From positions 1 to 56,236 of the forward strand of contig JBDRHL010000161.1 of NCBI GenBank assembly GCA_043816955.1: DNA of 56,236 nucleotides, read 5' to 3'. The notes below the pieces were generated by a model, which was not told the origin of the DNA, did no database searches, and worked only from the letters and a program-made list of their open reading frames with translations. Shown here piece by piece: positions 33,404 to 43,032 of this stretch. A program made the translations under genes and the position numbers. The stretch is from JBDRHL01 sp043816955 (GTDB taxonomy: Bacteria > Planctomycetota > Phycisphaerae > Sedimentisphaerales > CAYZTY01). The first letter of the stretch is position 1; each line of letters starts with the position of its first letter.

Positions 33404-34268
33404 TCTCAAGCTCCAGTTGGACGCCAAGCTGATCTTGTACGCGTCGCCTGATAACATCAATCAGCCTTATGACATCGCCGCTTGTGCATCCATCATTGGC
33501 AATAATGAAATTCGCGTGCTTTTCGCTTACGACAGCACCGCCTACGCTCAGTCCCTTCAGGCCTGCCCGGTCTATCAGAGCACCTGCAGCCTGGCCCGGC
33601 GGGTTTTTGAAGATACATCCTGCACATCGAGCATTGAGAGGCTGAGTGTTTTTCTTGAAGATCCAGATTTCCTTGACAGCCCGCAGTATCTGGTCAGGGT
33701 CCTCCTTGGTCAGCTTTATTTCAGCGTTCAGGATGAATTTTGCGGTGATATTGACCTGCCTGTAGTCGAAATCCAGCTCGGGTTTGCTCTTTTCGAAGAT
33801 ATTGCCGAGCTTATCCATCAGTGTTACCGATTCGACCGCCGAACCGATGTCGCCAAACTGTCCTCCGGCGTTCATTCGAACGGCTCCGCCTACTGAGCCT
33901 GGTATGCCTGTAACCGCCTCCAAACCTGAAAGTCCTTTGCGGACACAATCCATCGCTAGTTTGTTCAAATTGGCTCCTGCCCATACCTGTAGTTTGTCCT
34001 TTTGATAACTGACACGCGCAAAATCCTCGCCGCCGAGTTTTATCACGGCAGCTTTTATGCCTTCGTCACTAACCAGCACGTTGGAGCCAGATCCGAGGAC
34101 TCGCATCGGAATATTATTTTCGTTGCATCGACGGACAACCGCCTGCAGTTGCTCGAGGTTTTCGGGGACAATGAGGTAGTCCGCCCGCCCCCCAAGCCTG
34201 TACCAAGTGTGTTCCCTAAGAGAACAGTCCGGTTTAACTATGTTTTGCAATCCACTGAATATACTCAT
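33390..34268 (-). CDS. murB: UDP-N-acetylenolpyruvoylglucosamine reductase (MurB)
   Basis: FAD enzyme that reduces UDP-GlcNAc-enolpyruvate to UDP-MurNAc. The FAD-binding signature RVLGSGSNVLVSDEG, the GLEAVTGIPGSVGGAVRMNAG loop and the catalytic serine region GLKGLSVGGAVVSEKHANFIIAN are all present. The last Glu-rich segment LGVQLELEIEIW is standard. Length is 292 residues. It overlaps the end of murC by 35 bases and the ddl start by 14 bases. Confidence 0.94.
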   Translation of the reverse strand: MSIFSGLQNIVKPDCSLREHTWYRLGGRADYLIVPENLEQLQAVVRRCNENNIPMRVLGSGSNVLVSDEGIKAAVIKLGGEDFARVSYQKDKLQVWAGANLNKLAMDCVRKGLSGLEAVTGIPGSVGGAVRMNAGGQFGDIGSAVESVTLMDKLGNIFEKSKPELDFDYRQVNITAKFILNAEIKLTKEDPDQILRAVKEIWIFKKNTQPLNARCAGCIFKNPPGQAAGALIDRAGLKGLSVGGAVVSEKHANFIIANDGCTSGDVIRLIDVIRRRVQDQLGVQLELEIEIW

Positions 34269-35706
34269 CGGCCACCTTCCAAATATCGCCGGCTCCCATG
34301 GTTACCACCAAATCACCTCTTGTAACATTTTTCGCCAAATATAGGCAGATGCCTTCAAAGCTGTCGATAAAAACCGCATCAGAGCCCGCTGAACGGATTT
34401 TCTCAACAAGCATTTTTGAGTTAACCTCATTTCTCAAAGTTACACTGTCCCGGACGAAATATATCTCCGGTACAATTGTAATATCCGCAAGCTTAAAGCT
34501 TTCGGCAAAATCATCAAGCAAAAACCTGGTTCGGCTGTGCTGGTGCGGCTGAAATACGCAAAAAATTCTTTTGGGCTGGAATCTCTGTCGAACTGCCTCC
34601 AGCGTCGCTTTTATTTCGGTAGGGTGGTGGGCGTAATCATCCAGAACAGTAATGTCGTTTACAATCGCCTTTAGTGTCATCCTGCGATTGACGCCGGTGT
34701 AACCGGGCAGTAATTCAAGGGTTTTTTCAGGCCCAACACCCGCCTCGATTGCCGCTGCGATAACTGCCAGCGAATTCGATACGTTGTGAAGGCCTGCCAG
34801 AGATATTCGCGTCCGCCCCAGTAAACCACCTGCACGGTGGACATCAAACGTATATAAACCTTTGTTAAGGTTGAGATTGCAAGCCGAGTAATCATTTTCT
34901 CCGCCAAAACCGAAACTTATACATCGCTTCTGCCGTTTGATGCGCTGCATAAGGCGGGATACATTCGCATCGTCGCCATTTCCAACCAGCACACCGCCCG
35001 GTTCAATTCCCCCGGCGAAGTCATAAAACGCATCGACAATCTCATTTTCGTCGCGATAGTAGTCCAGATGGTCCTGCTCGATATTCAGCATAACGGCGAT
35101 TTTCGGGTGCAGATTCAGGAAGCTTCTGTCATATTCACAGGCCTCTGCAACAAAAAAACGCCCGCTGCCGACAGCGGACGAACCGCTTAACTGCAGGACA
35201 TCCGCCCCGATAATATAGCTTGGTTCAAGGCCGGCATGGGTCAGGAGATACGCAAGCCAGCCGCTTGTGGTGCTTTTGCCGTGCGTGCCGCAAACAGCAA
35301 GACAGCGGTAGTATTGCATTATCCGCCCCAGCATCTGGGCGTATTTGTAGATTTCCAGGTTTCTGCTTCTGGCGGCAGATAATTCAGCGTTGTCATTTTT
35401 TATAGCTGCCGATATGACAATAGCGTCAACATCTTCAGTAAGGTTTTCACAGCGATGTCCTATTTTTATATCAGCCCCGCCCTGGTTGAGTCCGGCAATA
35501 ACCGGGCTGCGTTCCTGGTCGGAGCCGGTTATTATTGCGTTGTTTTTCATGAGGACTTTTGCAAGCCCGCTCATGCCGATGCCGCCTGCGCCTATGAAAT
35601 GGAACTTTTTCCCTGCTATCCTCATACGCCGCTGCGCAGGAAACAACTCAGACGGCTGTTTTGCCTCCAGAACCCCCGCCTTGGTTTTCATCCTCAATTC
35701 ATCCAT
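34234..35706 (-). CDS. murC: UDP-N-acetylmuramate--L-alanine ligase (MurC)
   Basis: Mur ligase adding L-Ala to UDP-MurNAc. The Rossmann-like start HFIGAGGIGMSGLA, the P-loop CGTHGKSTTSG, the EACEYDRSFLNL motif and the C-terminal domain motif DDYAHHPTEIKATL define MurC. Length 490, slightly long because of a ~30-residue N-terminal extension; an in-frame ATG at about 35625 (MRIAGKKFHFIG) would give the more usual length. It is the first gene of murC-murB-ddl-ftsQ. Confidence 0.94.
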   Translation of the reverse strand: MDELRMKTKAGVLEAKQPSELFPAQRRMRIAGKKFHFIGAGGIGMSGLAKVLMKNNAIITGSDQERSPVIAGLNQGGADIKIGHRCENLTEDVDAIVISAAIKNDNAELSAARSRNLEIYKYAQMLGRIMQYYRCLAVCGTHGKSTTSGWLAYLLTHAGLEPSYIIGADVLQLSGSSAVGSGRFFVAEACEYDRSFLNLHPKIAVMLNIEQDHLDYYRDENEIVDAFYDFAGGIEPGGVLVGNGDDANVSRLMQRIKRQKRCISFGFGGENDYSACNLNLNKGLYTFDVHRAGGLLGRTRISLAGLHNVSNSLAVIAAAIEAGVGPEKTLELLPGYTGVNRRMTLKAIVNDITVLDDYAHHPTEIKATLEAVRQRFQPKRIFCVFQPHQHSRTRFLLDDFAESFKLADITIVPEIYFVRDSVTLRNEVNSKMLVEKIRSAGSDAVFIDSFEGICLYLAKNVTRGDLVVTMGAGDIWKVADEYIQWIAKHS

Positions 35707-35865
35707 GACTAAATCGGCCTCCTTTGCCTTTGCTTAACTTATATTATATCGGTTGAAAAATCAATACTTCTGTGTCTTAAGAGCGTATAATATGAAAAAT
35801 TTTATTACAGTTTCGAAGATTCGGGGCAAAACCGTGATGGCTATCAATATTCGGAGGTGTTAAAA

Positions 35866-36621
35866 ATGGAATCTATGGAACAATACAGGCAGTTTTTGAA
35901 AACCAACAACTGGCGGAGGCTGCAGGGCATTCAAACCGACCAGAACAGGGGTATTGCGGCGCCGGCTGTGCAGAAGCCCTATGCGGAAGATGCCGAATTG
36001 TTTGATCTGGTGGGGCCGGGGGATATGACAGTAGGCAGAAAACCTTTGTTTGAGGTTATCAACCAGCGGCGCAGCCGAAGAAACTTTACAGGCGATTCAC
36101 TTACGCTTGAGGAGCTTTCGTTTCTGCTGTGGGTGACTCAGGGCATACAGAAGGTTTCAGGAGATGAAACTTCTGTGCTGCGAACGGTTCCATCAGGCGG
36201 CGCAAGGCATTCTTTTGAGACATATCTGCTCATAAACCGGGTGGAAGGTCTGAAGCCCGGCCTTTACAGGTACCTTTCCATGGATCATAAATTGTGTTTT
36301 TTGCGAGCTGGTAAAAATATGGCTGAGCAGATCTCCGGGGCATGCTGCGGGCAAAAATTTGTAGGCAGCGGCGCAGCAGTATTCATCTGGACCGCGATTC
36401 CATACCGGATGGAGTGGCGGTACAGCATTGTCTCTCACAAGGTAATTGCAATAGATGCCGGGCACATGTGTCAGAACCTGTATCTGGCGGCTGAATCAAT
36501 CGGGGCCGGAACATGCGCGATAGGGGCATATTTCCAGGACCAGGCTGACGAGTTTCTGGGCGTTGACGGCAGGGAAGAATTTGTCATCTACATCGCACCG
36601 GTGGGGAAAATTGTGCTGTGA
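35866..36621 (+). CDS. SagB/ThcOx-type nitroreductase-family protein
   Basis: FMN-dependent nitroreductase fold. The flavin phosphate motif is INQRRSRRNF, and the SagB-type features are LSFLLWVTQGIQ, RTVPSGGARHSFETYL and the C-terminal IAVDAGH-like block (IAIDAGHMCQNLYLAAESIGAGTCAIGAY). Length is 251 residues. GGAGG lies 8 bases before the ATG. SagB relatives act as azoline dehydrogenases in thiazole/oxazole peptide clusters, but no cyclodehydratase gene is nearby, so this is probably a stand-alone oxidoreductase of the kind common in anaerobes. Confidence 0.85.
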   Translation: MESMEQYRQFLKTNNWRRLQGIQTDQNRGIAAPAVQKPYAEDAELFDLVGPGDMTVGRKPLFEVINQRRSRRNFTGDSLTLEELSFLLWVTQGIQKVSGDETSVLRTVPSGGARHSFETYLLINRVEGLKPGLYRYLSMDHKLCFLRAGKNMAEQISGACCGQKFVGSGAAVFIWTAIPYRMEWRYSIVSHKVIAIDAGHMCQNLYLAAESIGAGTCAIGAYFQDQADEFLGVDGREEFVIYIAPVGKIVL

Positions 36622-36728
36622 GCATTGCAAAATGCTCTTTTAATTTGTGCTTCAGTAGCCTACCATGTCCGATTGTTGTATGCCGGGAACCTTTGCCGGT
36701 TACCGGGAGAATTTTACGGGAGCAGGTT

Positions 36729-38255
36729 ATGCGATATTTTAACTCGATCATTATAATACTGATGTGGTTAACATTGGGAGCATTGTCTTCGAGAGCATTG
36801 CTGGCTAAGGAGATGGAGGAAGATGCAGCAGAATCCACAGCGAACCAGCCTCTTCTCGAGAATTCGGTTGTGATGATCCGAAGCGTCAGCCAGGAAAATG
36901 ACTACCTCACTCCGTGGAAACAGGGACCGATGAGCCAGGGAGCGGGATCAGCGTTTGTTATCGACGGCAATTACCTGCTGACAAACGCTCACAACGTAAG
37001 CAATAACAAATATGTCGAAATCAGGAAGCAGAACTTCGCGAAGCGCTACCCCGCCGGGGTAGCATTTATCGGCCACGATTGTGATCTTGCGGTTCTGCGT
37101 CCTGAGGATCAAAGCTTTTTCGATGATATGGAGCCGTTAGTGCTCGGCGGGATTCCGAAAGTCAACTCGACTGTTTCAACTTATGGTTTCCCAATAGGCG
37201 GCAGGCAGATTTCAGTAACCGAAGGCGTAGTTTCCCGGATTGAAATGGAGGCTTATTCACACACAGGGGCGGATTCTCACCTGGTTATCCAGACAGACGC
37301 AGCGATAAACCCGGGCAACAGCGGCGGGCCTGTTATGCAGGATGGTAAGGTAGTCGGGGTCGCGTTTCAGGGACTGCGGTCCGCTGACAACATAGGTTAT
37401 CTTATTCCTGTAACTGTTATCCGGCATTTTCTGGCGGATATTGAGGACGGCAGGTACAACGGCTTCGGATCGCTGGGGGTCTCTTTGTTTGCAGGTTTGC
37501 ACAGCGAAAGCTACAGGGATTATCTGAAAGTTCCCGCCACAGAAGACGGGGTAGTTGTGACCAAAACCCTTATGCACAGCTCTGCGGAAAACCTGATCCG
37601 CCCTGGTGATGTGATAACCGAAATCGACGGATTCAACGTTGATAATGACGGCATGATCCGGATTCACGGCCTGCGACTGCATATGTCCGAAGCGGTTGAG
37701 GTAAAGCAGATAGGTCAATCATGTGAGCTTGTGTTCTATCGGAACGGGCAGCGAGAAACAGTACAGGTTACCGCAGCATTGAATCGGCTGATCCTGGAAT
37801 ACGCCCGCCAGTACGACCGGACGCCGGGATACGTGGTCTTTGCAGGCCTGACATTTGTTCCTGTTACCAGAAACTTCCTGGAGACGTGGGGGCGTGAATG
37901 GATTTATGATATACCGTATTATCTGCGGTACCTGTTCAACAATTCCCCGCAACTTAACACAGACAGAGAAAGAAAAGAATATGTGGTGCTGTCAGAAATA
38001 ATGCCTGACGAGATCAACTCATATAGTTCAAGTTTCAAGAATCTTGTTATCGAAAGTATCAATGACAAACCTGTTTATAGTCTTGACGATCTTGACAAGG
38101 CTTTTAATGAATCATCTGTTGATTATTACCGGCTTAAGTTTATGGGATCGGCTGAAATGCTGGTTCTTGACGCCGAAGCCGCCCGGAACAGGCAGCAGCA
38201 TATTCTTGAAAAATACGGTATTCCGGCAGAAGCACGTCTGGAGAAAAAGATATGA
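36729..38255 (+). CDS. Exported HtrA-like trypsin-fold serine protease with PDZ domain
   Basis: The start at 36729 (MRYFNSIIIILMW...) follows GGGAG and gives a clean signal peptide. Numbering from there, the catalytic triad is His88 (LLTNAHNV), Asp119 (HDCDLAVL) and Ser198 (NPGNSGGPV). A PDZ-like domain follows (GVVVTKTLMHSSAENLIRPGDVITEIDG), and a second C-terminal half resembles the DegP-like proteases of plants (EIMPDEINSYSSSFKNLVIESINDKPV). Length is 508 residues, envelope-located. It shares an ATGA overlap with the next gene, a catalytically dead paralogue. Confidence 0.87.
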   Translation: MRYFNSIIIILMWLTLGALSSRALLAKEMEEDAAESTANQPLLENSVVMIRSVSQENDYLTPWKQGPMSQGAGSAFVIDGNYLLTNAHNVSNNKYVEIRKQNFAKRYPAGVAFIGHDCDLAVLRPEDQSFFDDMEPLVLGGIPKVNSTVSTYGFPIGGRQISVTEGVVSRIEMEAYSHTGADSHLVIQTDAAINPGNSGGPVMQDGKVVGVAFQGLRSADNIGYLIPVTVIRHFLADIEDGRYNGFGSLGVSLFAGLHSESYRDYLKVPATEDGVVVTKTLMHSSAENLIRPGDVITEIDGFNVDNDGMIRIHGLRLHMSEAVEVKQIGQSCELVFYRNGQRETVQVTAALNRLILEYARQYDRTPGYVVFAGLTFVPVTRNFLETWGREWIYDIPYYLRYLFNNSPQLNTDRERKEYVVLSEIMPDEINSYSSSFKNLVIESINDKPVYSLDDLDKAFNESSVDYYRLKFMGSAEMLVLDAEAARNRQQHILEKYGIPAEARLEKKI

Positions 38256-39742
38256 AGAAACAGCCAGTTGTAATATCGGCGCTCTTGGCATGTTTGTTCG
38301 CATTTTGTGAACCATGCACAGCAAAGAAAATACGGACGGATATGACCGAGGCGATGAGAGAATCGCTGGTTTACCTGGAAATCTCAGCACATGGGTACGA
38401 GCAGCATCAGCCATGGAAGCATACCGATGTTACAAGGCGGCCAGGCTACGGTTGTGCCGTTGGGAAATATGAGGTCCTCACCACTGCCCGTAATGTTGTA
38501 AACGCTGCTTTCATAAAGGTGCAAAAATACGCCCAAAACGAGTTTATCCCCGCTAAAGTCAAGGTCGCAGATTACCAGAGCGACCTTGCGCTTCTTGAGC
38601 TTGACGCGAATTCGATGTTACAGCCCTTAAAGCCGCTGAAGTTCTCAGACGATTATCGCAAGGGAGTCGATGTCGATTTTTACTGGCTCTCTGCAGATGG
38701 GGATCTCTATACCGGCAGAGGTTTTCTCGACCGTGCAAGGGTCTCACAGTCAACAGTTTCATACGCGCAGATGCTGAACTACGTGGTAGCAAATACCTCC
38801 CAGCAGACCGGCCTTGGGCAGGTTTACTGCGATCAGAGAAAGCCTGTCGGAATTGCCTGCTGGGCCAATGAGAACAAGGAATCATGGGTAATCCCGGCAG
38901 AAACGATCAACCGGTTTCTCGCTGATGCCGGGGACAGCCTGTACAAAGGTTTCGGGGTCGCAGGGTTTGGTACGACTATTCTTGTTGATCCCGCGATGCG
39001 CAGCTATCTGAAAATGCCCGGTGATCTGAAAAACGGGGTATATGTTACCGAAGTTTACAATCTCGGCACAGGTAGTAAAGAGATCAGAAAGGCTGATGTC
39101 ATCCTGGCAATCGACGGCAGGACGATAGATTCCTATGGGCAGTTCGAGCACCCTGCATATGGCAGGCTGTCTTTTCAGCATTTGATCGCAAGCAGGCCTG
39201 TGGGTGAGCAGATTATTTTTGATGTCTGGCGCGACGGCAGCAGGCAGAGACTTGACATCGAGGTAAGAAATTTCGGGGCTTCTGAGATGCTTGTCCCTTA
39301 TTATGAATACAGCGAGCAGCCTGAGTATGTTATCACAGCCGGCTTTATACTGCAGAAGCTTACGCGGGAGTATCTGGCGGCCTGGGGCGAAAACTGGCCC
39401 GGCAGGGTCGCGCCTCATGTTTATCATTACTATCGTGATCTTGCTTTCAGGCCGACGGAGGAACGGCAGGACATCGTCATACTCAGTTACGTTCTGCCCG
39501 CTGCAATCAACCTGGCTTATAAAGACCTTGGTCAATTGGTGGTAAAGAAATTCAACGGTATGGAAATACGCTCGATCAGGGACGTCGTCGAAGCGCAAAA
39601 ACTAAACCCGCAAAGCAAATACGACGTTATCGAGTTCGAGATGGACAACCCTGTTGTGGTGATTCCCAGAGATGCTCTTGCCGAAGCCGACAGCCGGATA
39701 GCACAGGCCTATGGGATTACAAAACCTGTGAACGTCAGATAG
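38252..39742 (+). CDS. Exported trypsin-fold pseudoprotease, paralogue of the upstream protease
   Basis: A signal peptide (MKKQPVVISALLACLFAFCEP) is followed by the same domain order as its neighbour, but the active site is lost. His is replaced by Arg80 (VLTTARNV), Asp111 remains (YQSDLALLEL), and the GNSGGP serine loop has become TSQQTGLGQVY (182-192). The PDZ region (GVYVTEVYNLGTGSKEIRKADVILAIDG) and C-terminal half (YVLPAAINLAYKDLGQLVVKKFNG) are well kept, so the protein is probably selected as a binding or regulatory subunit of the active protease. Its ATG overlaps the protease stop. Confidence 0.85.
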   Translation: MKKQPVVISALLACLFAFCEPCTAKKIRTDMTEAMRESLVYLEISAHGYEQHQPWKHTDVTRRPGYGCAVGKYEVLTTARNVVNAAFIKVQKYAQNEFIPAKVKVADYQSDLALLELDANSMLQPLKPLKFSDDYRKGVDVDFYWLSADGDLYTGRGFLDRARVSQSTVSYAQMLNYVVANTSQQTGLGQVYCDQRKPVGIACWANENKESWVIPAETINRFLADAGDSLYKGFGVAGFGTTILVDPAMRSYLKMPGDLKNGVYVTEVYNLGTGSKEIRKADVILAIDGRTIDSYGQFEHPAYGRLSFQHLIASRPVGEQIIFDVWRDGSRQRLDIEVRNFGASEMLVPYYEYSEQPEYVITAGFILQKLTREYLAAWGENWPGRVAPHVYHYYRDLAFRPTEERQDIVILSYVLPAAINLAYKDLGQLVVKKFNGMEIRSIRDVVEAQKLNPQSKYDVIEFEMDNPVVVIPRDALAEADSRIAQAYGITKPVNVR

Positions 39743-39835
39743 ACTGCCTTATTCAGCTTCCCGGGGAGAGAACTGCTCTTGTGCGGGTATTACCCGCCAG
39801 GCGGGCGGTGGTAGTAGTTTTGATAGCTGCGAAAC

Positions 39836-40183
39836 TTGCAGGTATTTGGGGATATAAAGCATTGCCGTCGCAAAAACGGCAGAGGCAGACTCAAGCATCC
39901 CTGTCTCAAACCGCTTGCGGATTTGCAGACGGGAGTTGTAAAAAAGATTCGAGACAACAGAGGCAATTTGTTGAAAGTATCGACCAAAGCATTGTTTGGC
40001 AAAAAGAGAAATATCGAAAAGCGTATTCAAAAGCTGGGCATTGGTCAGAAGATCAATACCTCTCATATGGAACGACTCAACGGCACTATAAGAGGCCAGC
40101 AGGCGCGACTGGCCCGGCGTACCCGCAACGGCTCCCATCTGAAACAGATGCTGCAGTTTGCAGAACTGTGGCCAAATATTTGA
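39836..40183 (+). pseudogene. Transposase C-terminal remnant
   Basis: The reading frame encodes a transposase tail: VVKKIRDNRGNLLKVSTKALFG followed by NTSHMERLNGTIRGQQARLARRT, the NTSxxERLNxTIR...RRT pattern of IS1-like DDE transposases. The N-terminal DNA-binding and first catalytic parts are missing and no terminal repeats are visible. It lies between the pseudoprotease and the tRNA-Gly attachment region. Confidence 0.55.
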
Positions 40184-40662
40184 TTTTTGCTCTGTAATTT
40201 TGCTTTTTGATTTTTAATCTTTGATTTTTTTATACCCCCAGCTCTCTTCGCTCCATCCCCGCAGGTCCGCAAAATCGTTACAATCGTCAAACTCGCCCTA
40301 ATCTTACCGCCAAAAAAAACGAAAAAATGGCATAAAAGTAGTACAAAACATAGCAAGAACTGGGTAAAAACGCGCGCACTTTTCGCAAAAAATGACTAAA
40401 AAATCCAAAAAAATCACTGCTTTTTAACACCCGAACCTCAATATTAGCCCAAAAACAAGCATTTCTCCCTTGAAAACCTCCCCTAAAACCCCCAATTCCC
40501 GACCAAATTTTCCACATAATTCCCCCCCTGCAAGCTTTTTTCCCCCGTTTTACCTTTTAATCACCGCCGTTTTCCTTTGCTCCCTTCCAGCCGGAGTCCT
40601 GTTTGTTTTTATTTGACAGCCGATTCTCCATCGCATATTCTCTCCTTGCAGTCCAGATCTCC
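40184..40662. other. Gene-free region upstream of tRNA-Gly
   Basis: About 480 bases with many A and C homopolymer runs and no convincing reading frame, promoter or terminator. Short frames on the minus strand have no ribosome site and unlikely composition. Confidence 0.5.
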
Positions 40663-40733
40663 GCGGGCGTAGCTTAATGGTAAAGCCCCAGCCTTCCAAG
40701 CTGGTCATGTGGGTTCGATTCCCATCGCCCGCT
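40663..40733 (+). tRNA. tRNA-Gly (TCC anticodon)
   Basis: A full cloverleaf can be drawn: acceptor GCGGGCG/CGCCCGC, D stem GCTT/AAGC, anticodon stem CCAGC/GCTGG with loop CTTCCAA (anticodon TCC), and T arm GTGGG-TTCGATT-CCCAT. The discriminator is T and no CCA is encoded. An integrase gene begins 143 bases downstream, so the 3' end of this gene is the likely integration site. Confidence 0.93.
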
Positions 40734-40876
40734 TATTGTCAATAAAGGACTTACGACAAATCTTTACAATCCTCTTTACAATTCTTGGCTCCCTTTGTAT
40801 AATATCACAGAGATTAATTGACTATCTAAACTGCTTTTATGCAGACATTGAAATGTGTTATTAGAGGTATGACAGG

Positions 40877-42268
40877 ATGAGTCATCCTAAACGAAGCGGA
40901 CCTAAATCTAATTATGAACTTGGTCCCGATGGAAAACCTGCTGTAGGTTTCTCCAAGGGAAAGGATGGTTACTACTACACTCATTGGAGAGCAGAGGGAT
41001 ATGAGAAACGTCCTCATTTTGGTCCACCTCATGATTATGATGGAGCATACCACAAGTATTTAAAGTTTATGCAGGATAAGGAGGGAGAAAACTACACAAA
41101 AGTAAACAAGCCTTACTTCCTCAAATCTCTTAAAACACATATGGAGTTCAAGTATGACGAAGACTTCTTAAAAAAAATTCAAAAAGGTGGAATCAAGAAC
41201 CTTAAAGAGATATTCGATAAGCTCTCCGTGGATTCGACTTATGTGCCAGATAGCGTATGTCTGGAACGAACAAGAGAATTACTGCTTGACAACCAAAAAG
41301 AGACTGCCAAGAAGATGAATCTTCCAGGGCTTGCAAATGTCAATCTGTTTGAGCAAAAGGAATCTCTGACATTGAAAGAAGTTGGAGACATGTATATTCA
41401 GAGGAAGAGAAAACCTCTATCTCCCAAAGTTAAAAGTGATGCACGTATATGGTGGGAAGAATTCCTTGAAATCGTAAAATGTGACAGAATAAGAGAAATA
41501 ACTGTTGACAAGATTAATCATTATCAAGAGGTAATATACGATAAAGGAGAACACATGTCCCCTTCTTTTGTCAACAATCGTTTCGATATGATAAAAACGA
41601 TTGTTAATAATATTTCAAAGACGATTGGGGATAGTGAGGACCAGAGAGTCTTACAAAATCACTTAAAAGTTTTAGTTTTGAAAGAAAAAGCAAAATATAA
41701 TTCTCAACCTATAACAAAAGATGAATTTAGAGCAATATTAGGAGCTTGCAAGAATATTAAGTGGAGAGCTATTCTAATTCTTGCAACAAACACAGGCTTC
41801 ACTCCAATCGATTATACATATCTTATGAAGGATGATATCAACTTGCAGGATAAAACACTGATAATGTATAGGCAAAAGACCAAGATAGCCAGGGTGACAA
41901 TGTTAACTGATAGAACAATAGATGCCCTGAAAAAATATATTGAAATCAGAGACAATGACAACAGCAATTATTTCTTTGTGAATAGGTATGGACTACCTTA
42001 TACCGCTAATTCAATAGGAAAATATTGGCGAGAAAAACTTCTACCAAATGCCAAAGTTTCCAGAAGAGTATGTTTTGAACATATTAAGGATGCTGTGCAA
42101 TCAATCCCAGTGAATGAGTATGACTGCGATCCTGTAGAAGTGCGATATCTCTTAGGACATAAAGAAAAAGGGGTGACAGACCATTATCTTAAAAGGCTTG
42201 CAAAGAGAACAAATAAAATCGTGAAATGCCTTGATAGATACTTTTTTGAAGAAGGCGATGAAGGTTAA
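40877..42268 (+). CDS. Tyrosine-recombinase integrase with unusual active site
   Basis: The N-terminal SAM-like core-binding domain is around residues 170-260 (LTLKEVGDMYIQRKRK...). The catalytic domain includes ATNTGFTPIDYTYLM, KDAVQS, LLGHKEKGVTDHYLKRL. The GH motif and nucleophilic Tyr are intact, but the first Arg of the canonical TGxR box is Thr here (TGFT), and the HxxR box reads FEHIKDAV, with Lys at best. Degenerate boxes of this kind occur in planctomycete integrases. Length is 463 residues. Its ATG lies 143 bases from the tRNA-Gly. Confidence 0.82.
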   Translation: MSHPKRSGPKSNYELGPDGKPAVGFSKGKDGYYYTHWRAEGYEKRPHFGPPHDYDGAYHKYLKFMQDKEGENYTKVNKPYFLKSLKTHMEFKYDEDFLKKIQKGGIKNLKEIFDKLSVDSTYVPDSVCLERTRELLLDNQKETAKKMNLPGLANVNLFEQKESLTLKEVGDMYIQRKRKPLSPKVKSDARIWWEEFLEIVKCDRIREITVDKINHYQEVIYDKGEHMSPSFVNNRFDMIKTIVNNISKTIGDSEDQRVLQNHLKVLVLKEKAKYNSQPITKDEFRAILGACKNIKWRAILILATNTGFTPIDYTYLMKDDINLQDKTLIMYRQKTKIARVTMLTDRTIDALKKYIEIRDNDNSNYFFVNRYGLPYTANSIGKYWREKLLPNAKVSRRVCFEHIKDAVQSIPVNEYDCDPVEVRYLLGHKEKGVTDHYLKRLAKRTNKIVKCLDRYFFEEGDEG

Positions 42269-42663
42269 TTGTTCCTTGATAGACGATACCATCCCTACCC
42301 CCCCTGGGGACAGCTTCGGGTGTCCAATCATCTCGAAAAAGAAGGGGTATTCATTGCACCCGGTGGTATTCGAAGTGTATGGCTGCGGCATGATATGGAG
42401 ACCTTCAAAAAACGTCTGAAAGCCCTGGAAGCAAAGGCTGCTCAGAAAAACCTGGTCCTTACGGAAGAGCAGCTTGCAGCTCTTGAAAAAGCCAAACAGG
42501 AAAAAGAAGCCCACGGTGAGGTAGAAACACAGCACCCAGGCTATCTGGGGGCTCAAGACACATTCTATGTGGGCACTTTGAAAGGTGTTGGCAGAATTTA
42601 TCAACAGACATTCATTGACACCTATTGTAAAATTGGTTTTGCCAAATTGTATGACCGTAAGAA
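42269..42663 (+). pseudogene. IS481-family transposase, 5' fragment
   Basis: The frame directly after the integrase stop encodes the middle of an IS481-type transposase: WGQLRVSNHLEKEGVFIAPG, a helical linker, then HPGYLGAQDTFYVGTLKGVG and FIDTYCKIGFAKLYDRK. The N-terminal helix-turn-helix is missing. It is cut at 42663 by the IS3 element and continues in frame at 43968 once the element and one GAA repeat are removed. Confidence 0.8.
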
Positions 42664-42741
42664 TATAATCCTCCCCAAAAACTGGGCGCATGATTAAGGT
42701 GGATTTGTCGCCTGAGACGATACAGAATCAGGAGACAAATC

Positions 42742-43032
42742 ATGCAGAACAAAAGACGTAATCACAGTGCCGTGTTCAAGGCCAAGGTCGCCCTGGCTGC
42801 GGCAAAAGGCGATAAAACCATCGCCGAACTGGCCAGTGAATATCAGGTTCATCCGAACCAGATTACACAATGGAAAAAGCAGTTGTTTGAATCGCTGCCT
42901 GAGATTTTTTCCCGCCGGCGGCGAAATGAGCAGCACCAGCAGGATGAACTGACGGCTCAGTTGTATCAGCAGATAGGCCAGTTAAAGGTGGAACTTGACT
43001 GGCTCAAAAAAAAATCTGGATTTGACGCTTGA
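42742..43032 (+). CDS. IS3-family transposase OrfA
   Basis: 96 residues: an HTH_Tnp_1-type helix-turn-helix (FKAKVALAAAKGDKTIAELASEYQVHPNQITQWKKQL) and a leucine-zipper-like C-terminal helix (QLYQQIGQLKVELDWLKKK). It ends just after a run of nine A residues (43006-43014), the usual place for frameshifting to orfB. Here orfB is in the +1 rather than the -1 frame. Confidence 0.87.
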   Translation: MQNKRRNHSAVFKAKVALAAAKGDKTIAELASEYQVHPNQITQWKKQLFESLPEIFSRRRRNEQHQQDELTAQLYQQIGQLKVELDWLKKKSGFDA

